Shown in pieces: positions 54,501 to 61,761 of a stretch of DNA of 64,000 bases. The notes under the pieces are model-generated. The model ran no database searches and was not told where the DNA came from. It worked only from the letters and a program-made list of their open reading frames with translations. This DNA comes from Breoghania sp. L-A4 (GTDB lineage Bacteria; Pseudomonadota; Alphaproteobacteria; Rhizobiales; Stappiaceae): contig NZ_CP031841.1 of assembly GCF_003432385.1 (NCBI RefSeq), positions 3,263,579 through 3,327,578 of the forward strand, given 5' to 3'. Position numbers and translations under genes: made by a program. How positions within the stretch are numbered: position 1 is the stretch's first letter; each line of letters begins with the position of its first letter.

Positions 54501-57391
54501 GCGGCGGCGATCGTATCCACAACACTGTTCGCCGTGGCCGACACCGTGCTGGTGGTGTTGATGTGGGTGCCGGCGGCGGCCCCGCCGGGCACCAGCAGCG
54601 TGACATCGAAGAAACAGCTGGCGCCGGCGAGCAGATTCGCACCCGTGATCGACAATGTCGACGTTCCCGAGATCGCGGATCCCGCGCCGCAGAAGCCGGT
54701 CGCCGGAAGAGCGGTTGCCGCGAGTCCGCTCAGTGCCGCGTCCAGATCGTCAATGAAGGAAATCGCGGTGACGTCGCTCGTGCCGGCGGTATTGTCGAGT
54801 GTGAAACGCAGCGTCACCGGATCGCCCGCCAGCGCGGGATCGTCCGTGAAGCTCTTGGTCAGCACCAATCCGCTGGCCGCCGAAAGCACGCTCAGCGTGT
54901 CCGACGCCGCCGAGGAGGAAAAACCGCCGGTGCCGCCGATGGTTGATGAAATGGCGCTGGAGACGCTGCCGTAACTGCCGGGCGAGGTTGCAGCCGGAAC
55001 CGTAAGTGTAATTGAGAAGGTACAGAAACCTGTGGCGAGAATGTTGCCGCCCGACAGAGACAGGACGCCGTTGGTCGTGCCGGAAAGACCCAACGACGAC
55101 CCGGTGCCGCAGGGATCGGTCGGCAGCGCCCCGACCAGCTCGAGCCCGGTCCCCGGCAGGCCGAAATCCATACTGTCCGTGAAGGAGATGGCCGTCGCAT
55201 CGTCGCCGGCATTCGGATTGGTCAGCGTATATTGAAGCGTCACGTTGCCGCCGGCCGGCGTGGGATCGTCGGTGAAGCTCTTGGTCCCCGTCACCGCCAG
55301 CAGGTCGCTGATCTCCAGCGTATCGCTGGCGACCGCGGTCGGATCGGACACCACGCCTCCGCCGGCGTCTCCGCTCACGGCGCTGGTCGTGTTGGTATAG
55401 GTGTCCGGCGTTGCACCCGCCGGAATCTGAACGGAAACAGAGAAAGTGCAACTCGCGGCATCGGCAAGCTGCCCGCCGGTCATGGTGAGCACGCCCCCGG
55501 CTACCACAAGCGAGGACCCCGTGCCGCAGAACCCGTCCGCCGGAAGACCGGTGGCCGTCACTCCGCCCGGCAGCGGCCCCGAACCGGATGTCATCGCCAG
55601 ATCGTCTGTAAAGCCAAGATCGGAAAGCGCGACACCTTCCGTCGAGTTGATCAGCTCGAACTGCAGTGTCGCCGAGCCGCCGGGAACCACCGGGTCATCG
55701 GTGAACGTCTTCGTAAACGACACCGACACATCCGGCGCCGTTACGCTCAGCGTGTCGCTCGCCGGCGAACCGGTCACCGTGCTGCCGCCGACCGTCGCCG
55801 AAATCACCTCCGACGTGCTTGCATAGTCCCCCGCCGGCGCGGCTTCGGGAATCGCGAGAGTCACGGAGAAGGAGCAGCTCGAGGCGGCGGCCACAGCCCC
55901 CCCCGACATAGAGATACTCGGTACTCCCATGACGTCCTGCACGAAGACAAATCCCCCGCAGGTGCCCGAGCCGCCCAACGTGATATCGGCTGACGTGATC
56001 GGCAGGTCCTGGGTGACCGGATCAGTGAACGCGACGCCGGTCATCGCCGAACCGGCGCTTGTGTTGGTGATTGTATAGTCCAGCGTCGTCGAGCCGCCGG
56101 CGGCCGCCGGGTTGGTGCCGAAGCTCTTCGTGAGAAGCGGCACGGTGCTGTCGACGGTGAAATTCGCCACCCCGGCGGTGCCCGCCACCGTGGCGCTGTT
56201 GATCGTCGCCGATGTGGCGCTCGTGGTATTGGTCACCTGGCCATCGGGCGCGCCGCCGGGCACCTGAATCGTGACATCGAACGTGCAACTGCTGCGCGAG
56301 GCGAGTGATCCGCCGGAAAACATCAGCAAGGACGTGCCGGAGATCGTCCCGCCGCCGCAGATGGACCCAGCCGCCGGCAGGACCGTCGCCGTCGCCCCGG
56401 ACAGCATCGCATCCAGATCGTCGGTGAAGCTGATGTCGGTCGCCGCGAACGAACTGTCGGTGTTCTGAATCGTGAAACGCGTGACGATCGTCGAACCGGG
56501 CGCCACCGAGGAACTCAGAAACTGCTTGGTCAGCGCCGCGCCGATGAGTTCCGGCGCCGTGACGTTGAGGCTCGCCGTCGCCGACCCCGAGGTCCCGGCA
56601 CTTGAACTCAAATTGCTCGTGACGTTGTCCAGCGTTCCGACCGCGCTCGCCTTGACCGGCACCGTGATGGTGCAGGTGGTGGCGGCCGTGAAGAACGCGC
56701 CGCTGAGCGAAATCGTGGAACTTCCGGCAACGGCGCTGACGGTACCGCCGGTACAATTGCTCGTCGCGCCCCCGGGTGAGGCGACCACCATGCCTGTGGG
56801 CAGAGTGTCGGTGAACGCGACATTGGTCACCGTGGACCCGGTCGGGTTCTCGATCGTGAACGTCAGCGTGGAGGTTCCGTTGAACGCCACGGTTGATGGC
56901 GAGAACGCCTTGGACAGAATCGGCCGCGCCGCATCCACCGTCAGATCCGCGGACGATGTGCCCGATGATCCCGCCGACGACGAAAGCGCGCCCGTCGTGT
57001 TGGTATGTGTGCCTGCTGTCGTCGCGGTCACGTTGACGGCGACCACGCAGGAACTATTGGCGCCAACCGCCGCGCCGCTCGCCGCGCCGTCGCCGGCGAA
57101 AGTGATCGTCGCACCGGCGGCAGGCGCCGTCACGGTCGCGTTGGTACAGGTGGTGGTCGCATTGGGAATTGACGCAACCGTCACCGCGGCAGGCAAATTA
57201 TCGGTGAACGCGAGATCGGTAACCGCAGACGCGTTCGGGTTCGTAATGGTGAAGGTGACTCGCGACACCGAGCCGGAAGCAATCGTGCTCGGCGAGAAAG
57301 CTTGCGAGAACGTGGGAACAATTTGCGCGTACGCCGGGCCGCTGATTGCGGCGATCAGCAAAGAAAAAAGAAAAATTAGCGCCCGGAACAT
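51572..57391 (-). CDS. Giant exported repeat protein with C-terminal autotransporter-like barrel
   Basis: About 1,939 residues. Signal peptide MFRALIFLFSLLIAAISGPAYAQ. Then ten repeats of about 120-140 residues, each opening K(S/T)F(T/S)DDP-like and continuing ...TLxFTIxNP, xxFTDDL, LPAxGFCG, LTGGxLAxGxSCTF, VPxGxxAGxYxNTTS; each repeat holds exactly one cysteine pair, probably a disulfide. Next comes a Ig-like/ASPM-type domain (TLAVTPATNLSGTGP ... NAAADALAAGAHNG), a prealbumin-like module (DGTFTFSSV ... CTFDSANS), a linker RRADLILSSEPDSGRRIDRL, and a C-terminal barrel of about 270 residues ending LELSVPFN. The protein should be secreted and anchored in the outer membrane. The same-length antisense reading frames are codon shadows. 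Confidence 0.9.
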   Translation of the reverse strand: MFRALIFLFSLLIAAISGPAYAQIVPTFSQAFSPSTIASGSVSRVTFTITNPNASAVTDLAFTDNLPAAVTVASIPNATTTCTNATVTAPAAGATITFAGDGAASGAAVGANSSCVVAVNVTATTAGTHTNTTGALSSSAGSSGTSSADLTVDAARPILSKAFSPSTVAFNGTSTLTFTIENPTGSTVTNVAFTDTLPTGMVVASPGGATSNCTGGTVSAVAGSSTISLSGAFFTAATTCTITVPVKASAVGTLDNVTSNLSSSAGTSGSATASLNVTAPELIGAALTKQFLSSSVAPGSTIVTRFTIQNTDSSFAATDISFTDDLDAMLSGATATVLPAAGSICGGGTISGTSLLMFSGGSLASRSSCTFDVTIQVPGGAPDGQVTNTTSATSATINSATVAGTAGVANFTVDSTVPLLTKSFGTNPAAAGGSTTLDYTITNTSAGSAMTGVAFTDPVTQDLPITSADITLGGSGTCGGFVFVQDVMGVPSISMSGGAVAAASSCSFSVTLAIPEAAPAGDYASTSEVISATVGGSTVTGSPASDTLSVTAPDVSVSFTKTFTDDPVVPGGSATLQFELINSTEGVALSDLGFTDDLAMTSGSGPLPGGVTATGLPADGFCGTGSSLVVAGGVLTMTGGQLADAASCTFSVSVQIPAGATPDTYTNTTSAVSGDAGGGVVSDPTAVASDTLEISDLLAVTGTKSFTDDPTPAGGNVTLQYTLTNPNAGDDATAISFTDSMDFGLPGTGLELVGALPTDPCGTGSSLGLSGTTNGVLSLSGGNILATGFCTFSITLTVPAATSPGSYGSVSSAISSTIGGTGGFSSSAASDTLSVLSAASGLVLTKSFTDDPALAGDPVTLRFTLDNTAGTSDVTAISFIDDLDAALSGLAATALPATGFCGAGSAISGTSTLSITGANLLAGASCFFDVTLLVPGGAAAGTHINTTSTVSATANSVVDTIAAATDGLQVSPSNVTITKSFTDDPVLPGRPVTLEFSILNPAAGGALSDIRFSDNLDGALTGLVATGLPASNVCGSGSTLSGTSSIALTGGALAPGGSCTFQVTLQVPASAPAGSYVNTTSDVTEGVATIASAVSDTLVVSSPVPNMTFAKSFTDDPVIAGDTGTLQFTITNPDTVATITAIGFTDDLDAMATGTTVASVAGAGFCGGSAALAGTGTGTLTMTGGSLAPGASCVFTIGFMVPGSTAAGDYANTTSVLSGTANTVAGTAGTASDTLSVLNPVADTTFSASFTEGTVGVGATTPVQFTITNPNTTLSVDAIGFTADLSTIFAGVTSASLPANGFCGAGATMTGGGTLSMSGGSLAANTSCTFTVQVQLPGTIPTGGYTLTTNNLFGSVNGVPTTGPNATAMVTVVAAPTLAVTPATNLSGTGPQGGPFTPPSITYTLENQGTVPLNYTAAADVAFVDVTPPSGTIPASGTTTVTVAFNAAADALAAGAHNGIVTFTNLSNASATTTRTVSLSIQALGTVTLVQRTQAGDGTFTFSSVTAALNVAVTTTDGTGTSGGISLAAGTYMVTQTPPDDGFGLTGASCDDTDSTVDLATRTATIVLATNESVVCTFDSANSRERTVEVINRFLHRRADLILSSEPDSGRRIDRLRNPNGGASGSGAPFEFGMTAPGSVSATFETSVSQIRAAYAAQDNAKAAMIATSGAFANPAITTPEAKWDFWVSAQVTQFNDDTGGSDGDGMFGILYLGGDYRVNSSLLIGAVVQLDYLDQSWNDISASASGTGWMAGPYATVRITDNLFFDSRAAWGMSSNEISPFNTYTDNFDTTRWLVRAGLIGDWRFGDFSFRPSASVAYMQETQDAYVDSLAVTIPSQTVSLGQANFGPSVAYRYTTEDGLTFEPSASLKGIWNFSSDTSGATTTTSAAGVDFRAKAEVGLRVRGVSGVSLQGSASYDGIGVDDYDAVTGRLELSVPFN

Positions 57392-57871
57392 CCGCAGCTT
57401 CCCCACCCAGCAACGCCACACGCAAGAATCCGGAATTCGAATCATGGCTTGTTGCCAACCGCTAACCTTAACTCCACCAGCAATTGCGCATTGCGGCAAG
57501 AAGGTCCGGACCGGCAACAGTACTGCTCAAGACTGCCAAAATCGTGCGCGTGACTGGCGTATTAATACATCGCCAACAATGTTCGTACAATTCCGATGCG
57601 TCAACGAGCACGCGGAGCGGTCCGGCACATTCTGGCGAAAGAGTGGCAGTGGAGCCACATGTCGCATTCGCATTATAAGTATAAATACGAATTCTAGTGC
57701 CGTTGCGGCAGATTCCGCGCGCCTGTCAGGCCATTTGGCCGCGCCCGCCGCGGCGCTCGCCGCCTCACGGATCAGCGCCAGCGGCCGAATCACGGCGCCC
57801 CGAGCGGACAGGATCGGCAACAGGACCGCCAGCCGGAATGGGGCGCAAGGCCTTGCGGGAGGCACGAAAAA
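57392..57871. other. Intergenic region between the giant exported protein gene and the tRNA fragment
   Basis: About 480 bases, AT-rich near 57500-57720. It should hold the promoter of the minus-strand giant gene. No other gene is supported. Confidence 0.45.
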
Positions 57872-57935
57872 TGGTGCGGGCGGCGGGACTCGAACCCGCA
57901 TGACCAATGGCCGACGGATTTTAAGTCCAATGGGA
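57872..57935 (-). tRNA. 3' fragment of a tRNA-Leu(UAA) gene
   Basis: Read on the minus strand: the anticodon loop GACTTAAAATC, variable arm, complete T-arm (GCGGGTTCGAGTCCCGC) and 3' acceptor CGCCCGCACCA. No 5' half precedes it: the upstream sequence is unrelated. Its partner-like 5' half lies 1.1 kb away at 59071-59112. Looks like an attachment-site remnant. Confidence 0.85.
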
Positions 57936-58060
57936 ATGGCCGAAGCCCTTCAGGCTTTGACCACTTTCATTCCACCCGTGCCACGGTTTGGCACAGCGAT
58001 GGCACGCCCGGCTTCGCAAGCGCAACCGGTCGGATCGGTCGTGGGTCAAGGGCTATCGAG

Positions 58061-58088
58061 TTGCAATATTCTGTGAGGTAGATAAATC
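58061..58088 (+). promoter_or_regulatory. Promoter of the intact tRNA-Leu
   Basis: TTGCAA and TAAATC separated by 16 bases, with the -10 ending 11 bases before the tRNA 5' end. Confidence 0.5.
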
Positions 58089-58099
58089 AGGTACCCAAC

Positions 58100-58185
58100 G
58101 CGGGCGTGGTGAAATTGGTATACACACCAGACTTAAAATCTGGAGGCCCTAGGCCGTGCGGGTTCAAGTCCCGCCGCCCGCACCA
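58100..58185 (+). tRNA. tRNA-Leu (anticodon UAA)
   Basis: Complete 86-base tRNA with CCA encoded. Acceptor GCGGGCG/CGCCCGC, anticodon stem CCAGA/TCTGG around loop CTTAAAA, long class II variable arm, and T-arm GCGGGTTCAAGTCCCGC. It lies inside the segment that separates two halves of another tRNA-Leu(UAA) and is on the opposite strand to them. Confidence 0.95.
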
Positions 58186-58214
58186 TTTGAACTCAACGCG
58201 GAAGTCGACGGAAA

Positions 58215-58913
58215 ATGGGTCAATTAATTGCCAACTGCCCTCGTTGTGGCGTTAAGCAAACCACATTTGACGTTCTCGCTCAGAATTTTTGTGGGATAGG
58301 ACATGTGGCTTGGATCGCGAGGTACGAAGTTTACTCAATTTGTAGGCATTGCCATGCTGGAACAATATTTGTTGTCGAACTTAATGATTACACCCGTAAA
58401 GATTACCTTTCAGAAGACAATTCATTATACAAATACGGTGGATCCATAAATGATTTCATGAATGAGATAGGATATATAAATATTACAAACAATAATATTT
58501 TTTCGCCACCAGAACACGTTCCTGAAACTATTGATACTGTTTTTCGAGAAGCCTCTACGTGTGCAAGCGTTGAATGTTGGAATGCTGCTGGATCAATGTT
58601 CCGCTCAGCGATAGACCTTGCGACAAAAACTCTCCTACCAGCGGAAGACGAAGAACCGAATAACCGAATACGGCGTTCGTTGGGCCTGCGCTTAGAGTGG
58701 CTTTTCGATAACAACCGATTACCAGCGGAACTAAAAGACCTAGCTGAATGTATCCAGCAGGATGGCAATGATGGGGCCCACGATGGAACGCTAACTGAAG
58801 CCGATGTAAGTGACCTTAAAGATTTTGCCTACGAACTACTTGAACGTCTATATACCTACCCTAAGCGTCTAGAAATTGCGCGCGAACGCAGGGATTTACG
58901 GCGCAATAGTTAG
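58215..58913 (+). CDS. DUF4145 protein with zinc ribbon
   Basis: The 232-residue protein carries an N-terminal zinc ribbon (CPRC at 8-11, CRHC at 43-46) and the helical DUF4145 domain (MFRSAIDLATKTLLP ... RLEWLFDNNRLP ... CIQQDGNDGAHDGTLTEADV), the D-G-N-x-x-A-H core being diagnostic. DUF4145 is often found in restriction and other defence loci. The coding sequence is strikingly AT-rich (many AAT, ATA and TTA codons) compared with all neighbours, so it was probably acquired. It starts 30 bases after the tRNA-Leu. Confidence 0.9.
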   Translation: MGQLIANCPRCGVKQTTFDVLAQNFCGIGHVAWIARYEVYSICRHCHAGTIFVVELNDYTRKDYLSEDNSLYKYGGSINDFMNEIGYINITNNNIFSPPEHVPETIDTVFREASTCASVECWNAAGSMFRSAIDLATKTLLPAEDEEPNNRIRRSLGLRLEWLFDNNRLPAELKDLAECIQQDGNDGAHDGTLTEADVSDLKDFAYELLERLYTYPKRLEIARERRDLRRNS

Positions 58914-59070
58914 AAGACATTAGTCTTAAGATTGAGCTGAATTATCTTCGGATGCTCATGACACTTCGATGCCGATGCACCTGCAATATCGGGCATTGTA
59001 ATACGGACCTAATGCATTGAAAAATCTGATCAAAAATATTCGCGTCTGATATCGGAGAGTGGATACAAAA

Positions 59071-59112
59071 GATTTTTAAGTCCCTTGCGTCTACCAGTTC
59101 CGCCACGCCCGC
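59071..59112 (-). tRNA. 5' fragment of a tRNA-Leu(UAA) gene
   Basis: On the minus strand from 59112: GCGGGCG acceptor, complete D-arm (TGGCGGAACTGGTAGACGC), anticodon-stem 5' side AGGGA and loop CTTAAAA, then the sequence diverges. No 3' half follows for over 1 kb. Together with 57872-57935 it indicates an interrupted tRNA gene. Confidence 0.85.
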
Positions 59113-59603
59113 GTCGAACGTGTTGAGTAGCCCGGCCCCGGACGACAATCAAGTGATCGCCTCCGCGGTGACGGAAGCCCCCGGGATCGGCGCGCGCGAG
59201 GCGCATCCGGGGCCGAGGCGCGGCTCCGGAACGCGGCCATGCGCCCCAACGCGACACGGCCATCCTGCGCGCCGACGCAATTATTTCGGCCCGGAGTTTT
59301 GCGCCCGCTCAAGGAGTGCTCTATATGACAGAAAGCAACGCGACATGAGTATGCTCCCGCGCGAGCCGCTCCGCCATGCGTCAGCGCAGCGGCCCGCGCA
59401 TGATCGGCGGGCAATCAGCGCACGGCGCCGTGCAGTGACGGCCAATCCGGGGCGCGCGCGGCCACTGGAGCAAATCCAGGATAAGCGGGTACCGGTTGCC
59501 CGTCCGGATTTGCGCCAAAACAAGGACTTGGAGCCAGGAACCGGTTCTGTAGGAAACGGATCTGCTCCAGAGCGCCGGTATCGATGGCGAACAGGACTTC
59601 CCG
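59113..59603. other. Intergenic region upstream of map
   Basis: About 490 bases. Contains the promoter region of the methionine aminopeptidase gene. No further gene or repeat recognised. Confidence 0.45.
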
Positions 59604-60434
59604 ATGGTGAATTACGTCGACGCGGCCGAGGCGCCGCCGAAAAATACAGGCCAGATCCGGCTCTATGGTCCGCGGGACTTCGCGGGAATGCAGGCGGCCG
59701 GCCAACTGACGGCGCGCTGCCTGGATGCGCTGGTGGAGATCGTGAAACCCGGCGTCACGACCCGGGAAATCGATGATTTCGTCTATGGCTTCGGCAAGCA
59801 GCACGGCGCCCCGCCCGCGACGCTCTACTACCGCGGCTTCACCAAATCGAGCTGCACCTCGATCAACCATGTGGTCTGCCACGGCATTCCCAACGACAAG
59901 CCGCTGAAGGAAGGTGACATCGTCAACATCGACGTGACCTTCATCGTTGATGGCTGGCACGGCGATTCCAGCCGCATGTACGGCGTGGGCCGCATCAAGC
60001 GCGCCGCGGAGCGGCTCATCGAGGTGACCCATGAATCCCTGATGCGCGGCATCGCCGCGGTGAAGCCGGGCGCCACCACCGGCGACATCGGCGCGGCGAT
60101 TCAGGACTATGTGGAAGGCCAGCGCTGCTCCGTGGTGCGCGATTTCTGCGGCCACGGCGTCGGCAAGCTGTTTCACGACGCCCCCAACATCCTGCACTAC
60201 GGCCGCGCCGGAGAGGGCGTGAAACTGAAGCCGGGCATGATCTTCACCATCGAGCCGATGGTCAATCTCGGCCGGCCGCATGTGAAGGTGCTGTCGGACG
60301 GCTGGACCGCGGTCACCCGCGACCGCTCCCTGTCGGCGCAGTTCGAGCATTCCATCGGCGTGACGGCCGAGGGGTGCCAGATCTTCACCGCCTCCCCCGC
60401 CGGCCTGTTCATGCCGCCGCTCATCAGCGCCTGA
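59604..60434 (+). CDS. map: Methionine aminopeptidase, type I
   Basis: Removes the initiator methionine from new proteins. The 276-residue protein has the pita-bread fold with all five metal ligands in order: Asp in NIDVTFIVDGWHGDSS (two Asp), His in DFCGHGVGKLFH, Glu in FTIEPMVNL and Glu in FEHSIGV. Length and motifs are standard. It stands alone downstream of the tRNA-Leu locus. Confidence 0.96.
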   Translation: MVNYVDAAEAPPKNTGQIRLYGPRDFAGMQAAGQLTARCLDALVEIVKPGVTTREIDDFVYGFGKQHGAPPATLYYRGFTKSSCTSINHVVCHGIPNDKPLKEGDIVNIDVTFIVDGWHGDSSRMYGVGRIKRAAERLIEVTHESLMRGIAAVKPGATTGDIGAAIQDYVEGQRCSVVRDFCGHGVGKLFHDAPNILHYGRAGEGVKLKPGMIFTIEPMVNLGRPHVKVLSDGWTAVTRDRSLSAQFEHSIGVTAEGCQIFTASPAGLFMPPLISA

Positions 60435-60856
60435 CCATCGGCCGGACGCGACTGGCCTGCCTCGCCGGATCCGTCATGCCAGCGCACGGCGGCATTGCAG
60501 CCGTGGCGACGCGCCGGGCCGGTGACGGCCGAGCTCCGGCGTCCAACCCGCTCCGTGCATGCGCGCGCTTGTTCGCGCGAAAGTCGGTGGACGCGGCCTC
60601 GCGAGTATTTACCATACGGCACATTGAAGTATTGGCGTGCAACGCCAGTCCCTCGCCAACGCCGGACGGGTCTCGAAAGTGATTCAAATTTGATTCAAAA
60701 AAGAGTCTAATTCTGTTCGAATTCGATGCAAAAGGCCGGAAATTATTATGCCCAGTTGCGTGGATTTGAAGTGCTCCAGGGCCGGGATCGGACGTGCCCG
60801 GCGACGGCGCGCCAGGGGATTGTGCGAGAACAAGGACGGCGCGGCGGGGAAGGCGC
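60435..60856. other. Intergenic region between map and radC
   Basis: About 420 bases. An AT-rich patch at 60675-60730 contains GATTCAAATTTGAT, the motif shared with 33000. No gene is supported. Confidence 0.5.
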
Positions 60857-61579
60857 ATGGCGGCGAGCGACGGTGACGCGCCGGGGTTCATGGATACCCG
60901 GCCAAAACAGCCCCACTATCACGGGCACCGCACCCGGTTGCGCGCGCGCTTTCGCGACAAGGGCGCCGACGCGCTGGAGGACTATGAGCTTCTCGAGCTC
61001 CTGCTGTTCCGCTCGATCCCGCGTCAGGACACCAAACCGATTGCCAAGGCGCTGATCGCGCGGTTCGGCTCCTTCACCGAGGTGCTCGCCGCCCCGCCTA
61101 AGTTGCTCAAGGAAATCAAGGGGGTGGGGGATTCCGCCATCGACGATCTGAAGATCGTGCACGCCAGCACCCTGCGCGCGGCGCGCGCCAAGGTGGCCAG
61201 CCGCAAGCCGCTGTCGTCGTGGAACGCCGTGCTCGATTATTGCCGCGCCGCCATGGCCTATGCCGAGCGCGAAGAGTTCCGCATTCTGTTTCTCGACAAG
61301 AAGAACGGCCTGCTCGCCGATGAGGTACAGCAGCGCGGCACGGTGGATCACACCCCCGTCTATCCGCGCGAGGTGGTCAAGCGCGCGCTGGAGCTATCGG
61401 CCAGCGCGCTGATCCTGGTGCACAATCATCCCTCCGGCGATCCCACGCCGTCGCGCGCCGACATCCAGATGACCCGCCAGATCGCCGACATCGCCAGGCC
61501 GCTGGGAATCGAGCTTCACGATCACATCATCGTCGCCCGCGGCGGCCATGCCAGTTTTCGCGGGCTGAAGCTGATCTGA
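60857..61579 (+). CDS. radC: RadC-family JAB/MPN metalloprotein
   Basis: The 240-residue protein has an N-terminal helix-hairpin-helix-like region ([27 protein letters not shown] ... [12 protein letters not shown]) and a C-terminal JAMM domain with [14 protein letters not shown] at 189-202, the zinc-binding signature. The DNA-repair role first proposed is disputed. ATG 60857 is used because 60794 would add an unsupported N-terminus. Confidence 0.94.
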   Translation: MAASDGDAPGFMDTRPKQPHYHGHRTRLRARFRDKGADALEDYELLELLLFRSIPRQDTKPIAKALIARFGSFTEVLAAPPKLLKEIKGVGDSAIDDLKIVHASTLRAARAKVASRKPLSSWNAVLDYCRAAMAYAEREEFRILFLDKKNGLLADEVQQRGTVDHTPVYPREVVKRALELSASALILVHNHPSGDPTPSRADIQMTRQIADIARPLGIELHDHIIVARGGHASFRGLKLI

Positions 61580-61761
61580 GCGCCCGGCCCTGGATTGCCT
61601 CTCGCGCGAGCGCTTGGCCGGATTGACCGTAAGTCAGCGTCTGAGTAACGCCGAAAGTTCCTTTGTCCATAGGTATTTATCAAATCAGTAAAAGGTGAGG
61701 TACTTTTCGGATAATCAGAAAAACTTAACGATCGCTCTATATGACTTTCCCTATGGAGGAG

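Noticed and set aside
51338-54946. A 1,202-codon open frame on the plus strand
   Set aside because: It is antisense to the giant exported protein, is very rich in Arg, His and Gly and shows no domain; long antisense frames are expected in GC-rich DNA.
57872-59112. A group I intron in tRNA-Leu(UAA)
   Set aside because: Group I introns do occur in the anticodon loop of this tRNA, but here the loop sequence is duplicated at both ends, the halves pair imperfectly, and the interior holds an antisense DUF4145 gene and a complete tRNA rather than intron cores.
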